Assembly: GCA_050734185.1 (NCBI GenBank)
Contig: JBOHUE010000030.1
Location: forward strand, 1 to 19,067
Length of the DNA: 19,067 bases
Direction: 5' to 3'
Source: JAFALX01 sp050734185
GTDB taxonomy: Bacteria > Chloroflexota > Dormibacteria > Aeolococcales > Aeolococcaceae
The position numbers were made by a program, and so were the translations under genes. Positions within the stretch are counted from its first letter, which is position 1; the number at the start of each line of letters is the position of its first letter. Below, one piece after another: positions 1-8,006 of this stretch. The notes below the pieces were generated by a model. It made no database searches. It was not told the origin of the DNA and saw nothing but the letters and a program-made list of their open reading frames with translations.

Positions 1-221
1 ACACCGAGCGATGCGGATGCATGCAGATACGCGCGCGTGACGAGGTTGCGCGACGGGTCGCGGAGCTCGTCGGGCGACCCGTCGCCGGGGTCGATCGTCA
101 CGCGGCCGTCGTCGCGCGACTCGCATCGCACCTCGTTCTCCAGCTGCACCGAGAGGGCGAGGATGTCGAACCCCGGTCCGAGGTTGGCGACGCTCGCCGG
201 CGCGGCGATGGTGACGCGCAT
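1..221 (-). CDS. thrB: Homoserine kinase, N-terminal part (cut by window edge)
   Basis: This is the start of a GHMP-family kinase that phosphorylates homoserine with ATP to give O-phosphohomoserine, the substrate of the threonine synthase encoded just upstream. The ATG is at 221-219 and 73 whole codons are visible before the window ends. The protein begins MRVTIAAPASVANLGPGFD, which carries the PASxANLGPGFD signature of the family's N-terminal strand. Only four bases separate it from the thrC stop codon at 226-228, so it is very probably co-transcribed and perhaps co-translated with thrC. The catalytic GHMP glycine-rich loop would lie outside the window. No alternative is plausible, given the motif and the hom-thrC-thrB order. 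Confidence 0.93.
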   Translation of the reverse strand, partial: MRVTIAAPASVANLGPGFDILALSVQLENEVRCESRDDGRVTIDPGDGSPDELRDPSRNLVTRAYLHASASLG

Positions 222-225
222 GGCG

Positions 226-1278
226 CTACGCGAGCCCGAGCGCGGCGGCCACCGCGGCAGCGTCCGGTCTGACGTCGACGGGCGGCTCGGCGAGCCTCGC
301 CGCGGTCGCCGGATCCTTGAGGCCGGTGCCCGTAAGGACGCACACGACGTGCGCGCCCGGCGCAATCGCGCCGGCTGCGACCGCCTTCTCGAGCACCGCC
401 AGCGAGGTCGCCGACGCCGGCTCGCAGAACACGCCCTCGTGCCGCGCCAGGCGGCGCTGCGCGTCGAGGATCGCGGCGTCGCTGACACTGTCGATCAACC
501 CCTCCGACTCGTCGCGTGCGGTGATCGCCGCGGCCCACGATGCCGGGTTGCCGATGCGGATGGCGGACGCCACCGTGACGGGCTCGTCCACCGGCGCTCC
601 GCGGACCAGTGGCGCGGCACCCTCGGCCTGCCCGCCGACCATGCGCGGCAGCTTGGACGAGCGTCCCGACTCGTGGTATTGACGGAAGCCGCGCCAGTAT
701 GCGGTGATGTTCCCCGCGTTGCCGACAGGGATGGCCAATACATCCGGCGCGTCGCCGAGGTCGTCCACAATCTCGAACGCCGCAGTCTTCTGTCCCTCGA
801 GGCGATACGGATTCACGCTGTTGACGAGCGTCACCGCGTGGTGCTCGCACACCTCGCGCACCAGCCGCAGCGCCAGGTCGAACCCGCCGGGCACGGCGAG
901 CACGGTGGCGCCGTGCACCTGCGCTTGCAGCAGCTTGCCCGCGGCGATGCCGCCGGCGGGGATGACCACACCGGCCCGCAGTCCGAAGCGTGCGGCGTAC
1001 GCAGCGGCCGACGCGCTCGTGTTGCCGGTCGACGCGCAGATGACAGCACGCGCACCGGACTCGAGTGCCTTCGCCACCGCCAGCACCATGCCGCGGTCCT
1101 TGAAGGACCCGGTCGGGTTCTGCCCCTCAACCTTGAAGTGCAGCGAGCCGAGCCCGAGCTCGTCGCCGAGCACGGTGGAACGCACACACGGGGTGCCGCC
1201 CTCGCCCAGCGTGATGCGCGGGGTGTCGGATCCCACCGGCAGCCACTCGGCGTACCGCTCGATGATGCCGCGGCTCAC
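226..1278 (-). CDS. thrC: Threonine synthase
   Basis: This PLP-dependent fold-type II enzyme converts O-phosphohomoserine to threonine and phosphate in the cytoplasm. The product is 350 aa, typical of the short bacterial/actinobacterial class. The PLP-binding lysine is K60 in NPTGSFKDRG, and the phosphate-binding loop is seen in CASTGNTSASAAAYAA. Further family blocks are PVGNAGNITAYW and, near the C terminus, VLTGTGLKDP. I chose the GTG at 1278-1276 (reads V-SRGIIERY) because it overlaps the hom stop codon as GTGA, and the family normally begins with this segment. An in-frame start at 1305 would extend the protein nine residues into hom. It is the middle gene of hom-thrC-thrB. Confidence 0.96.
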   Translation of the reverse strand: MSRGIIERYAEWLPVGSDTPRITLGEGGTPCVRSTVLGDELGLGSLHFKVEGQNPTGSFKDRGMVLAVAKALESGARAVICASTGNTSASAAAYAARFGLRAGVVIPAGGIAAGKLLQAQVHGATVLAVPGGFDLALRLVREVCEHHAVTLVNSVNPYRLEGQKTAAFEIVDDLGDAPDVLAIPVGNAGNITAYWRGFRQYHESGRSSKLPRMVGGQAEGAAPLVRGAPVDEPVTVASAIRIGNPASWAAAITARDESEGLIDSVSDAAILDAQRRLARHEGVFCEPASATSLAVLEKAVAAGAIAPGAHVVCVLTGTGLKDPATAARLAEPPVDVRPDAAAVAAALGLA

Positions 1279-2567
1279 GACGGCGGGATGCGGTCGAGCG
1301 CGCACACGACCTCGCGCACCATGGGCAGGGAGTCGAGCGTCTCGAGCGCGCGATCGTGCACCGCGCGTGGGGCCGTGCCCGTGAGCACGAGCAGTTGCGG
1401 GTCGCCGCCATCGATCGGCGGCTTGTCCACGGCATCGTCGACGGGGACGCCACGGTCCTCGAGCGCCTGCAGTACCAGCTCGCGCGCCTCGTCGGCGTCG
1501 CTGATGCGCAGGCGCGCGTAGCCGGCGACGTCGTACTCCTCCGCATCGAGCAGGAGCGGGCGAACCGTTGGTGGTGGTGGCGGCGGCGCGCTGCGGCGCA
1601 GCACAGCGTTGACCACGTCGGAGACGACGGCGCTCGCGGTGGAGTCGCCGCCCGCGCCAACACCGCCGAGCGAGACCGACTGCGCCAGGTCGCTGCGCAA
1701 CAGCACGGCGTTGTCCGCGCCGTTCACCGCGAACAGCGGGTGCGCGCTCGGCACGGCGGTGGGACGCACTCGCAGCTGCGCGGCGCTGTTGGCGCGCACC
1801 TCGGCGTGCGCGACGAGCTTGACCGCGTAGCCCAGCTGTCCCGTGTACCCCATATCGGCACGATCAAGCGAGCCGATGCCGACCACGTCGACGTCGTCCA
1901 CCAGAACCGAGAGCTCGCACCCGAGCCGCGTCATGATCACGAGCTTCTGGGCCGCGTCCCAGCCATCGATGTCTGCGCTGGGATCGGCCTCCGCATAGCC
2001 GCGCGCCTGCGCGTCGGCGAGGGCAGTGGCCAGCGTCACGCCGTCCTCGCGCATTCGGGTGAGGATCACGTTGGTGGTGCCGTTGATGATCGCGTCGATG
2101 GCGGTGACCCGATCGCCGCGCAGCGCGTCACGGAGCACGGACACGATCGGCAGTCCCGCACCCACCGCGGCCTCGAACCACAGCCCGCAGCGGTGCTCGG
2201 CGGCGACTGCCCAGAGCCGCTCGCCGCTGGCCGCGATCACGGCCTTGTTCGCGGTGACCACGGTCTTGCCGGCCATCAGCGCGCGCTCGATGAGCGCCGT
2301 GGCCGGTTCCGTACCCCCCATCACCTCCACGACAATCGCGATCTCGGGGTTGTCCACGACGGATGCCGGATCGGTGCCGACGCGCACGTTCTTGAGGTCG
2401 AGGTCGCGAGTCTTCGATGGGTCACGTACCGCGATCTCGCGCAGCACCGGGGTCACGCCGCCGCACCGGTCGCGCAGCATTTCCCAGTCCGTGATGAGCC
2501 GCCGTGCCGCCGGCGTCCCCACTGTGCCGAGCCCGAGCATGCCGATGCCGACGCTGTTCTCCGCCAT
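1275..2567 (-). CDS. hom: Homoserine dehydrogenase with C-terminal ACT domain
   Basis: This NAD(P)-dependent enzyme reduces aspartate semialdehyde to homoserine, the branch point to threonine and methionine. The 430-aa product shows a Rossmann GLGTVG at residues 12-17, the NGTTNVILTRM block near 162-172, and the exact family signature around YAEADPSADIDGWD, ending in K208. The last roughly 95 residues resemble an ACT domain, which in this family mediates feedback inhibition by threonine. Between catalytic and ACT parts is a run of six prolines (residues 328-333). The ATG at 2567 is preferred over an in-frame TTG at 2576; I see no clear Shine-Dalgarno sequence. It begins 28 bases after the response-regulator stop and overlaps thrC by GTGA. 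Confidence 0.96.
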   Translation of the reverse strand: MAENSVGIGMLGLGTVGTPAARRLITDWEMLRDRCGGVTPVLREIAVRDPSKTRDLDLKNVRVGTDPASVVDNPEIAIVVEVMGGTEPATALIERALMAGKTVVTANKAVIAASGERLWAVAAEHRCGLWFEAAVGAGLPIVSVLRDALRGDRVTAIDAIINGTTNVILTRMREDGVTLATALADAQARGYAEADPSADIDGWDAAQKLVIMTRLGCELSVLVDDVDVVGIGSLDRADMGYTGQLGYAVKLVAHAEVRANSAAQLRVRPTAVPSAHPLFAVNGADNAVLLRSDLAQSVSLGGVGAGGDSTASAVVSDVVNAVLRRSAPPPPPPTVRPLLLDAEEYDVAGYARLRISDADEARELVLQALEDRGVPVDDAVDKPPIDGGDPQLLVLTGTAPRAVHDRALETLDSLPMVREVVCALDRIPPS

Positions 2568-2595
2568 GACGCGCAAGCGTACATGCGGCCGCGGG

Positions 2596-3198
2596 CTAGA
2601 GCAGGTGCCGCCTCCATGCGGTGAGCACGGCGGCCGCGCGATCGCGGCTGCTGAGCTTGACGAGGATGTTGCTCACGTGGGTCTTGACGGTGTTCTCGCT
2701 GACGAACAGTTGCCGCGCGATCTCCGCGTTGCTGCGCCCGTCGGCCATCAGCCGGAGCACATCGCGCTCGCGGGCCGTCAGCGATGGAACATCGCTCGCC
2801 TTGGTTCGCACCCAGTCAGGATCGAGCAGCGACTCACCGGCGGCCACCGAACGGACGGCGCCGGCGAGCTCCTCGCGAGTCGCGTCCTTGAGCATGTAGC
2901 CGCTCGCCCCTGCCTGCAGCGACGGGAGCACGTAGTCCTCGTTGCGGTACGTGGTCAGCACGATGACGCGAGCGTCGGGATCCGAGGCGCGGATCTGCCG
3001 CAGCGCCTCGATGCCGTCGACGTTGGGCATCTGCACGTCGAGCAGGATCACGTCGGGGTGCTGCTCGCGCGCCTGGGTCACGGCCTCGGCACCGTCGCCG
3101 GCGCGGCCGACCACCTCGATGTCGTCCTCGAGCTCGAGCATGGTGACCAGCCCCTGCTGCACCACCGGGTGATCGTCAGCGACGAGCACGCGAATCAC
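2596..3198 (-). CDS. NarL/FixJ-type response regulator
   Basis: This 200-aa two-component regulator has an N-terminal receiver and a C-terminal LuxR-type helix-turn-helix. The receiver shows the acidic pair D8/D9, the phospho-acceptor D54 in VILLDVQMP, T82/T83 and K104. The DNA-binding domain spans about residues 138-195, with LTARERDVLRLMADGRSN and FVSENTVKTHVSNILVKL. The GTG start at 3198-3196 overlaps the kinase stop codon as GTGA, so the partner is almost certainly the adjacent histidine kinase and translation is probably coupled. Phosphorylation would promote dimerisation and DNA binding. The regulon is unknown. The gene ends 28 bases before hom on the same strand, so read-through into the threonine genes is possible. 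Confidence 0.95.
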   Translation of the reverse strand: MIRVLVADDHPVVQQGLVTMLELEDDIEVVGRAGDGAEAVTQAREQHPDVILLDVQMPNVDGIEALRQIRASDPDARVIVLTTYRNEDYVLPSLQAGASGYMLKDATREELAGAVRSVAAGESLLDPDWVRTKASDVPSLTARERDVLRLMADGRSNAEIARQLFVSENTVKTHVSNILVKLSSRDRAAAVLTAWRRHLL

Positions 3199-5753
3199 GC
3201 GGTGTGCGCCTCCTCAGTGGCCTCGGTGAGCGCGATGCGCGCGGTGACCTCGGTGCCGGTTCCGGGCGCGCTCGTCACGAGCAGGCTGCCGCCGGCCAGC
3301 CGGATGCGTTCGCGCATGCTCTGCAGGCCGAAAGAGTCGTCGCGTGCCGGCGACGCTGCCGGGTCGAATCCGGTGCCATCGTCCCGCACCGAGACGATCA
3401 GCTCGTGACCGTCGCTGCGGATGACGACATCCGCGTGCGCCGCGCCGCTGTGCCTGTCGATGTTGGACAGCGACTCCTGCACGATGCGCAGGACCGCGAC
3501 CTCGGCGGACGGGCTGAGCGAGAGCCGGCGGGGCACCGACCGCGTGCGGAAGCGAACGGCGATGCCGCTGCGGTGCTCGAGTGCATGCACCTCGCGCTCG
3601 ATCGCGACGACGAGGCCGGTGGCCGCAAGCGGCGCGGGCCGCAGGTCCCAGACGGAGCGGCGCGCCTCCTGCAGGGCAGATCGCGCCAGCTCGTGGGCCA
3701 GTGTCACGGTCGACTTTGCGCGGTCCGAGCGGCGATCGATGAGCGTCTCGGCGGCCTCCAGCTGGAGCACGATGCCGGTCAGCTGCTGCGCGAGGGTGTC
3801 GTGGATCTCGCGCGCGAGCCGCGTGCGCTCCTCGAGCACCGCGTGCTCGCGGCCGACGGCGGAAAGGTGCGCGGTGTACAGGGCAAGCGCGACCTGGTCG
3901 GCGATCGCCTGGAGCAGCCGCTGCGTGTCGGCGCGCGGCGGCACAGGCGTCTGCACGGCCAGCGCGCCCAACGTGACCTGCGTTGTGGCCAGTGGCCAGG
4001 CGAGCAGCAGATGGCCGCGTCCGGCGCGGCGAACCTGCCGGCCACGGCCGACGGCGGTTGCGGCGAGAGCGTCGAGAGCGTCGCCGCGTCCGCCGGCATC
4101 GGCGCCTCGCGACCACTCACCGGCGACGACAAGCTGATCACCCTCGACGATGTACCCGCGCGCGGCGCCCAGTGGTTGCACCGCGCGCACCGCGTCGATG
4201 GCGTCGGTGAGGATGGACTGCGGCTGCACCGATTGCGTGAGCGACGCCGCCAGGTCGTTGAGCGCCACCAGCTCGTCGTTGCGGGCGCGCAACTCCGACG
4301 TGCGATGTTCGACCCGCTCCTCGAGCTCCGCGGAGGCAGCGAGGATCGCACTGTGCGATCGGTTGATCTCCTGACGCATGCGCTCAAGAGACGAGGCGAG
4401 CACGCCGACCTCGTCGTGACCCTGGGGCGCGACGGGGATATCGGTGCGGCCCTCAGCGAGCACCTCTGCTGACCGCGTCAGATCGCGAACCGGGGCGACG
4501 AACCGGCGCGCCAGAACGTTGGCGACGCCGAACGCCAGCGCAAGAAGAAGGAAGAGGGCGGGCAGCACCAGCACCGGGAACATCGTGTGCACGCTCTGGG
4601 CGATGCCGTAGGTGAGGCCCGTGAGGTCGGGCACCAGGTCGGTGCGAGGCACCGGCGTCACCAGCATCCACTCCGGCCCGTACACCGGAGCCGTGAAAAC
4701 GTCCTTGGCGACGCTGTCCAACCGTGTGCCGAGCAGCGCCGGCCGGCCAGAGGCGAGCGACGACGCAAGACCGGCGGCGAAGCGCTTGTCCGCTGGCAGA
4801 GCGAGGTCGGTCCCGGCCAGCAGGCCGGTCGCCGGGAAATCCTTCACTGCCATCGGGTCGTCGAACACGACGGACCCGTCGTTGCTGAGCACCAGTGGGT
4901 AGGCGGCCGGTGGGAACGGCGTGGCGTTCGGCTGGCTCAGCGCGGCGGTCACCAACGATGCCGCGGAGACGTCGACGCCGACGATGGTCTGCCCGTCGGC
5001 GAGCGGCACCCACGCCGAAACGCCGCTGTTGCCCGACCCCATCAATGGATACGCGTCAGTCCAGAATGGCCCGCCCGGCGGACGGCCGCTCGTGGTGGGG
5101 TTGACCCACTGACCGTTGTGAGCAGCGGTCAGCCTGGCCTGGCTCGAGCCGAACACGTTCGCCCCGGTTCGGATCATCGGATTGCTCGGGTCGAGCAGCC
5201 GCTCATCGAGCGCTCCCTTGACGTCGAAGCCGGGGACGGCCACCAGCCCGACTCCGCCGGTGGTCGCAATCCAGACCGTGTCGACCTCGGGATAGTCGTG
5301 GCGCACGCCCTGCATCTGATCGAACAGCGCCCCGGTCACGGCGTTGACGAGCTTCTGTTGCGCCGGCCCCGCGCCGGCGCCGAGCACGAAGCTCTCGTTG
5401 TCGCTGATGCCGCCGCTGAACGAGGTGGCGCGGTACGTGCTCAGCGGTGCGGGCGGCAAGACCGGCGCGGCGCCCGGGAGCGCCGCCTTGACGCTGTCCG
5501 CAAGGTGACTGCGCTCGGTGTCGATCGCGGCGACCCGCGCGTCGATCAGTCCGCCTCGGCTGTTGGCGGCTGACTGCTGGCGGTCCTGCTCATCCTGCAG
5601 GATCGCGCCCTGTGCCTGCGACGCGGTGCTGCGGCTGACGGAGTCCAGTTCGAAGGCGGCGAGGATCGCGAAACCGGCGAGCGGAAGCAACGCCACCGCC
5701 ACCATCCCTACCAGCAGCCGGTCTCTAAACCGCCGGCGCGGATCGAGTTTCAT
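3195..5753 (-). CDS. Membrane sensor histidine kinase (Cache-like sensor, HAMP, GAF, HisKA_3, HATPase)
   Basis: This 852-aa kinase is of the NarX/DesK type. From the N terminus I see a first membrane span (about residues 13-36), a roughly 370-residue extracytoplasmic region with dCache-like segments (for example WTDAYPLMGSGNSGVSAWVP), a second span (VLVLPALFLLLALAFGVA), a HAMP linker, a coiled coil, and a GAF-like domain starting near QPLGAARGYIVEGDQ. HisKA_3 follows with phospho-acceptor H651 in REIHDTLAQQ, then a HATPase domain with N764, DDGTGFD (791-797) and GTGTEV (about 831). I chose the ATG at 5753 over that at 5771 because a TATACT -10 box lies at 5780-5775, placing the likely transcript start below 5771. 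The ligand is unknown. The stop overlaps the regulator start. Confidence 0.92.
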   Translation of the reverse strand: MKLDPRRRFRDRLLVGMVAVALLPLAGFAILAAFELDSVSRSTASQAQGAILQDEQDRQQSAANSRGGLIDARVAAIDTERSHLADSVKAALPGAAPVLPPAPLSTYRATSFSGGISDNESFVLGAGAGPAQQKLVNAVTGALFDQMQGVRHDYPEVDTVWIATTGGVGLVAVPGFDVKGALDERLLDPSNPMIRTGANVFGSSQARLTAAHNGQWVNPTTSGRPPGGPFWTDAYPLMGSGNSGVSAWVPLADGQTIVGVDVSAASLVTAALSQPNATPFPPAAYPLVLSNDGSVVFDDPMAVKDFPATGLLAGTDLALPADKRFAAGLASSLASGRPALLGTRLDSVAKDVFTAPVYGPEWMLVTPVPRTDLVPDLTGLTYGIAQSVHTMFPVLVLPALFLLLALAFGVANVLARRFVAPVRDLTRSAEVLAEGRTDIPVAPQGHDEVGVLASSLERMRQEINRSHSAILAASAELEERVEHRTSELRARNDELVALNDLAASLTQSVQPQSILTDAIDAVRAVQPLGAARGYIVEGDQLVVAGEWSRGADAGGRGDALDALAATAVGRGRQVRRAGRGHLLLAWPLATTQVTLGALAVQTPVPPRADTQRLLQAIADQVALALYTAHLSAVGREHAVLEERTRLAREIHDTLAQQLTGIVLQLEAAETLIDRRSDRAKSTVTLAHELARSALQEARRSVWDLRPAPLAATGLVVAIEREVHALEHRSGIAVRFRTRSVPRRLSLSPSAEVAVLRIVQESLSNIDRHSGAAHADVVIRSDGHELIVSVRDDGTGFDPAASPARDDSFGLQSMRERIRLAGGSLLVTSAPGTGTEVTARIALTEATEEAHTA

Positions 5754-5774
5754 CGTCAGGGATACCTGCATCCG

Positions 5775-5780
5775 AGTATA
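5775..5780 (-). promoter_or_regulatory. Candidate -10 box for the histidine kinase operon
   Basis: TATACT on the minus strand, about 22 bases before the ATG at 5753. A transcript would start near 5768, leaving a leader of about 15 bases that contains GCAGG as a weak ribosome site. This position is what argues against the upstream ATG at 5771. No convincing -35 box is visible. Confidence 0.5.
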
Positions 5781-5925
5781 GAGTTCGGACCCGGGTCGTA
5801 CTGAGCAATCCACCCGTTCGCGTCGAGCGCTTCGACACAATTGCGTGACGGCAGGCCGGCTTTGGTAGCGGCGGAGCCGCGGATGCAGGTGCGAGCGGAG
5901 CTGCGCCGCCTGGTCCCGAAGGCCG

Positions 5926-7458
5926 TCAGGCTTCGCGCGCCAGCAGGGTGGCGTCGGCCGCCTGCACGTATGCGGGCCTGAGAGAACAGACTCCGGCGCC
6001 CAGCAGCGATATGCCCGCCAGAATCCAAAGCGCCAGGTGCATGTTGGTGATGAAGGGAGCCAGCTGGTGTTCGGAGAGTCCGCTGGCGACACCGGAGAAG
6101 ATGGCAAAGAGCACGCGTGTCGGAACGGCTGCGGTGATGATGGCCAGGACAAACGCGATCGAAATGACCGCTCCGGCGTTCGTGATCAGCGTCCGGGCGC
6201 CGGCCGCGACGCCGCGATGCTGCGGCGGTACCGAACCCATCATCGCCGCCGTGTTCGGTGAGTTGAACATTCCCGAACCGACGCCGACGATGAAGAGCCA
6301 CAAGCCGGTGTGCCAGTACGGCGATGCGACCTCAAGCGTCGTCATCAATACCAGGCCGGCTGCGCTCACCAGCATGCCGGCCGTGGCCATGCCCCGAGAC
6401 CCGCGCCGATCGGCGATGGCCCCGGCAAGTGGAGAGGCGATCAGCATCCCCACGGCCAGCGGCGTGAGCTTCAGCCCGGCAACGATCGCGCTGTCGCCCT
6501 CCGGCCCCTGAAAGTAGAAGACGAAGACGAACAACAGCGCAAACCGGGACAGGCCGTTGAGGAACGCTGCACCACATGCCGCCGAGAACAGCTTGTTGCG
6601 AAAGATGCCGAGGTCCAGCATCGGCGCACGCTGATGCGCTTCGACCGCAACGAAGAGAGGGAGCAGCACGGCTGCTGCTGCGAACCCCGCGATCACCAGC
6701 GGATCGCCCCAGCCCGACAGGCCACCGCGAGATATGGCGAAGACGAAGCCGGTGAGGCCGATGAGAAAAGACGCGGTGCCCAGGGGATCGAGCCCTCTCC
6801 GAGTATCGCGACGTCCCATCTCCCGGAGAACCAGGGCCGCCCAGATCGCGCCCGCGACGCTCAGCGGGATGTTGAACCAGAACACCCACTGCCACGCGAT
6901 GGCCACCAAGGCTCCGCCGAGAACGGGCCCGAGCACAAGACCGACGGCGGCGATCATGGTGTTGGTGCCCATGGCAACGCCGAGCTGGTGGGTGGGAAAG
7001 GCGTCGGCGACGATCGCCGGCGCGTTGGCGAACAGCAGTGCTCCCCCGATCCCCTGCACCACGCGCCAGAGAATGAGTTCCATGCCGCTGGCGGCGAACC
7101 CCGCGCCGAGCGATGCGACGGCGAACACGACAAACCCGGCGATGTACGCGCGCTTGCGACCGAAGAGATCGGAGAATCGCCCGGCGCCGAGCACGAGCAC
7201 CGTCGAGGCGATCATGTACGCGAGGATGACCCACACAAGCTCGAGAAGGCTGGTGTGAAGGCTGCGCTCGAGAGCCGGCAACGCAATGATCAGCGTGCCC
7301 GAGTTGATGGTGGCAACCAGCATCCCCAGGCTCGTGCAGGAGAGCGCCCACCACTTGTAAGTGGCATGATCGGCATGAACTCCAACCCTCCGGCGACTGC
7401 GAGGAGGCTCGGGGCCGCCGGTCGACGCGGAGACCGGTATCGCGGACGGCAGCCTCAC
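5926..7458 (-). CDS. MFS multidrug/proton antiporter, DHA2 (14-TM, EmrB/QacA-like) family
   Basis: This is a 510-aa inner-membrane transporter of the drug:H+ antiporter-2 family. It has about 14 hydrophobic spans starting near YKWWALSCTSLGML (residue 34 onward), motif A as GAGRFSDLFGRKR (about 91-103), and the antiporter motif C as GLVLGPVLGG (about 173-182). Families with these motifs export hydrophobic drugs, dyes or metabolites using the proton gradient. The start is not obvious from homology. I chose GTG at 7458-7456 because it overlaps the stop codon of the upstream UspA-like gene as GTGA; this leaves a 33-residue cytoplasmic tail before the first span. A longer reading frame upstream lies inside usp and is rejected. 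A divergent marR with a shared operator suggests regulated efflux. The substrate cannot be read from sequence. Confidence 0.93.
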   Translation of the reverse strand: MRLPSAIPVSASTGGPEPPRSRRRVGVHADHATYKWWALSCTSLGMLVATINSGTLIIALPALERSLHTSLLELVWVILAYMIASTVLVLGAGRFSDLFGRKRAYIAGFVVFAVASLGAGFAASGMELILWRVVQGIGGALLFANAPAIVADAFPTHQLGVAMGTNTMIAAVGLVLGPVLGGALVAIAWQWVFWFNIPLSVAGAIWAALVLREMGRRDTRRGLDPLGTASFLIGLTGFVFAISRGGLSGWGDPLVIAGFAAAAVLLPLFVAVEAHQRAPMLDLGIFRNKLFSAACGAAFLNGLSRFALLFVFVFYFQGPEGDSAIVAGLKLTPLAVGMLIASPLAGAIADRRGSRGMATAGMLVSAAGLVLMTTLEVASPYWHTGLWLFIVGVGSGMFNSPNTAAMMGSVPPQHRGVAAGARTLITNAGAVISIAFVLAIITAAVPTRVLFAIFSGVASGLSEHQLAPFITNMHLALWILAGISLLGAGVCSLRPAYVQAADATLLAREA

Positions 7459-7946
7459 CGGGCGACGAGCACCGGCACGGCAGCGGCCTTGACCGCGTGG
7501 CCGGTCACCCAGCCGGACCCCTCGAGGAGATGACGCAGAAGACCACCGTGGCTGCGACCGAGGATAAGGACGGTGGCGCCGGTCTCGACCACAACGCGCT
7601 CCAACTCGTGTGCGATGCCACCCTCGGCGATCACGATCTCCGTGCGAACTCCCACCAGCCATCGCGCCACCAGCTCCCGAACGTCTTGCTCCTCCGAGTC
7701 CAGAGCGCTCGCGACCCAAGCTGGGGGGATGTCTGGGCTCAGCGGGGGCGGCTGGTGTCTGACGAAGACCACCACCACTCTCGATCCGCTCAGGCGGGCA
7801 AGCCGCCGAGCGGCGATGAGTGCGCGGACGCTTTCCTTGCTCCCGTCGACGCCGACGACGAGCGGTCCACGACCATCCCGGCTCTCGACCGGCGGATCGA
7901 TACCCACGACCTTGGAAGACTCAACGATGCCTATCGCTCCAGCCAT
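7455..7946 (-). CDS. UspA-family universal stress protein
   Basis: This 163-aa cytoplasmic protein has a single Usp domain. It starts the fold with PLVVGVDGSKES (residues 28-39), has VVVVFVRHQPPP as the second strand, and ends with the nucleotide-binding loop LGRSHGGLLRHLLEGS and VPVLVAR. In ATP-binding members the loop reads G-x2-G-x9-G-S/T. Here the second glycine is H133 while G130, G143 and S144 remain, so nucleotide binding is likely but not certain. The ATG at 7946 is chosen over a GTG at 7955 because GAGGTG lies six bases before it. The stop overlaps the MFS start by GTGA, an unusual coupling that implies the two proteins are made together. Confidence 0.92.
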   Translation of the reverse strand: MAGAIGIVESSKVVGIDPPVESRDGRGPLVVGVDGSKESVRALIAARRLARLSGSRVVVVFVRHQPPPLSPDIPPAWVASALDSEEQDVRELVARWLVGVRTEIVIAEGGIAHELERVVVETGATVLILGRSHGGLLRHLLEGSGWVTGHAVKAAAVPVLVAR

Positions 7947-7952
7947 GGCGTT

Positions 7953-7958
7953 CACCTC
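7953..7958 (-). promoter_or_regulatory. Ribosome binding site deciding the usp start
   Basis: GAGGTG on the minus strand, followed by six bases (AACGCC) and the ATG at 7946-7944. It makes the ATG a better start than the in-frame GTG at 7955, which would overlap this site. Confidence 0.7.
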
Positions 7959-7996
7959 ATCGAGCAGCCGCTCGCACTGATGGGATCCAGACCATG

Positions 7997-8002
7997 AGTA
8001 TA
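7997..8002 (-). promoter_or_regulatory. Candidate -10 box for usp-MFS operon
   Basis: TATACT on the minus strand, which would start transcription near 7990 and give a leader of about 44 bases carrying the usp ribosome site. It overlaps the opposing marR -10 box. The expected -35 position falls inside the right arm of the 8003-8027 palindrome. Confidence 0.55.
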
Positions 8003-8006
8003 TAGT
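8001..8006 (+). promoter_or_regulatory. Candidate -10 box for marR (leaderless)
   Basis: TATAGT, followed by exactly six bases and the GTG start at 8013. A transcript starting seven bases after the box would begin at the start codon itself. No Shine-Dalgarno sequence precedes the GTG, which fits leaderless translation. The -35 region is weak. Confidence 0.55.

Noticed and set aside
37..1521. 494-codon open frame antisense to thrB, thrC and hom
   Set aside because: The translation is rich in Arg/His/Ala/Gly without any domain, and both strands' family matches are on the minus strand. It is a shadow of high G/C at third positions.
1356..3408. Overlapping plus-strand open frames of 422 and 460 codons antisense to hom and the response regulator
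   Set aside because: Low-complexity Arg- or Ser-rich translations opposite well-recognised genes; shadows.
3204..5573. Long plus-strand frames (422 and 328 codons) opposite the histidine kinase
   Set aside because: No recognisable fold and composition typical of antisense frames in GC-rich DNA.
5772..6152. N-terminal extension of the histidine kinase upstream of 5771
   Set aside because: It runs into the MFS gene, is Ser/Pro/Arg-rich without a membrane span, and lies upstream of the apparent promoter.
6310..7533. 407-codon plus-strand frame opposite the MFS gene
   Set aside because: Hydrophilic, Glu/Gln/His/Arg-rich translation, the usual complement of a membrane-protein gene.
7459..7719. 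N-terminal extension of the MFS frame
   Set aside because: It would lie wholly inside usp and encodes an Arg/Gly/Ser-rich stretch; the GTGA overlap gives a better start.
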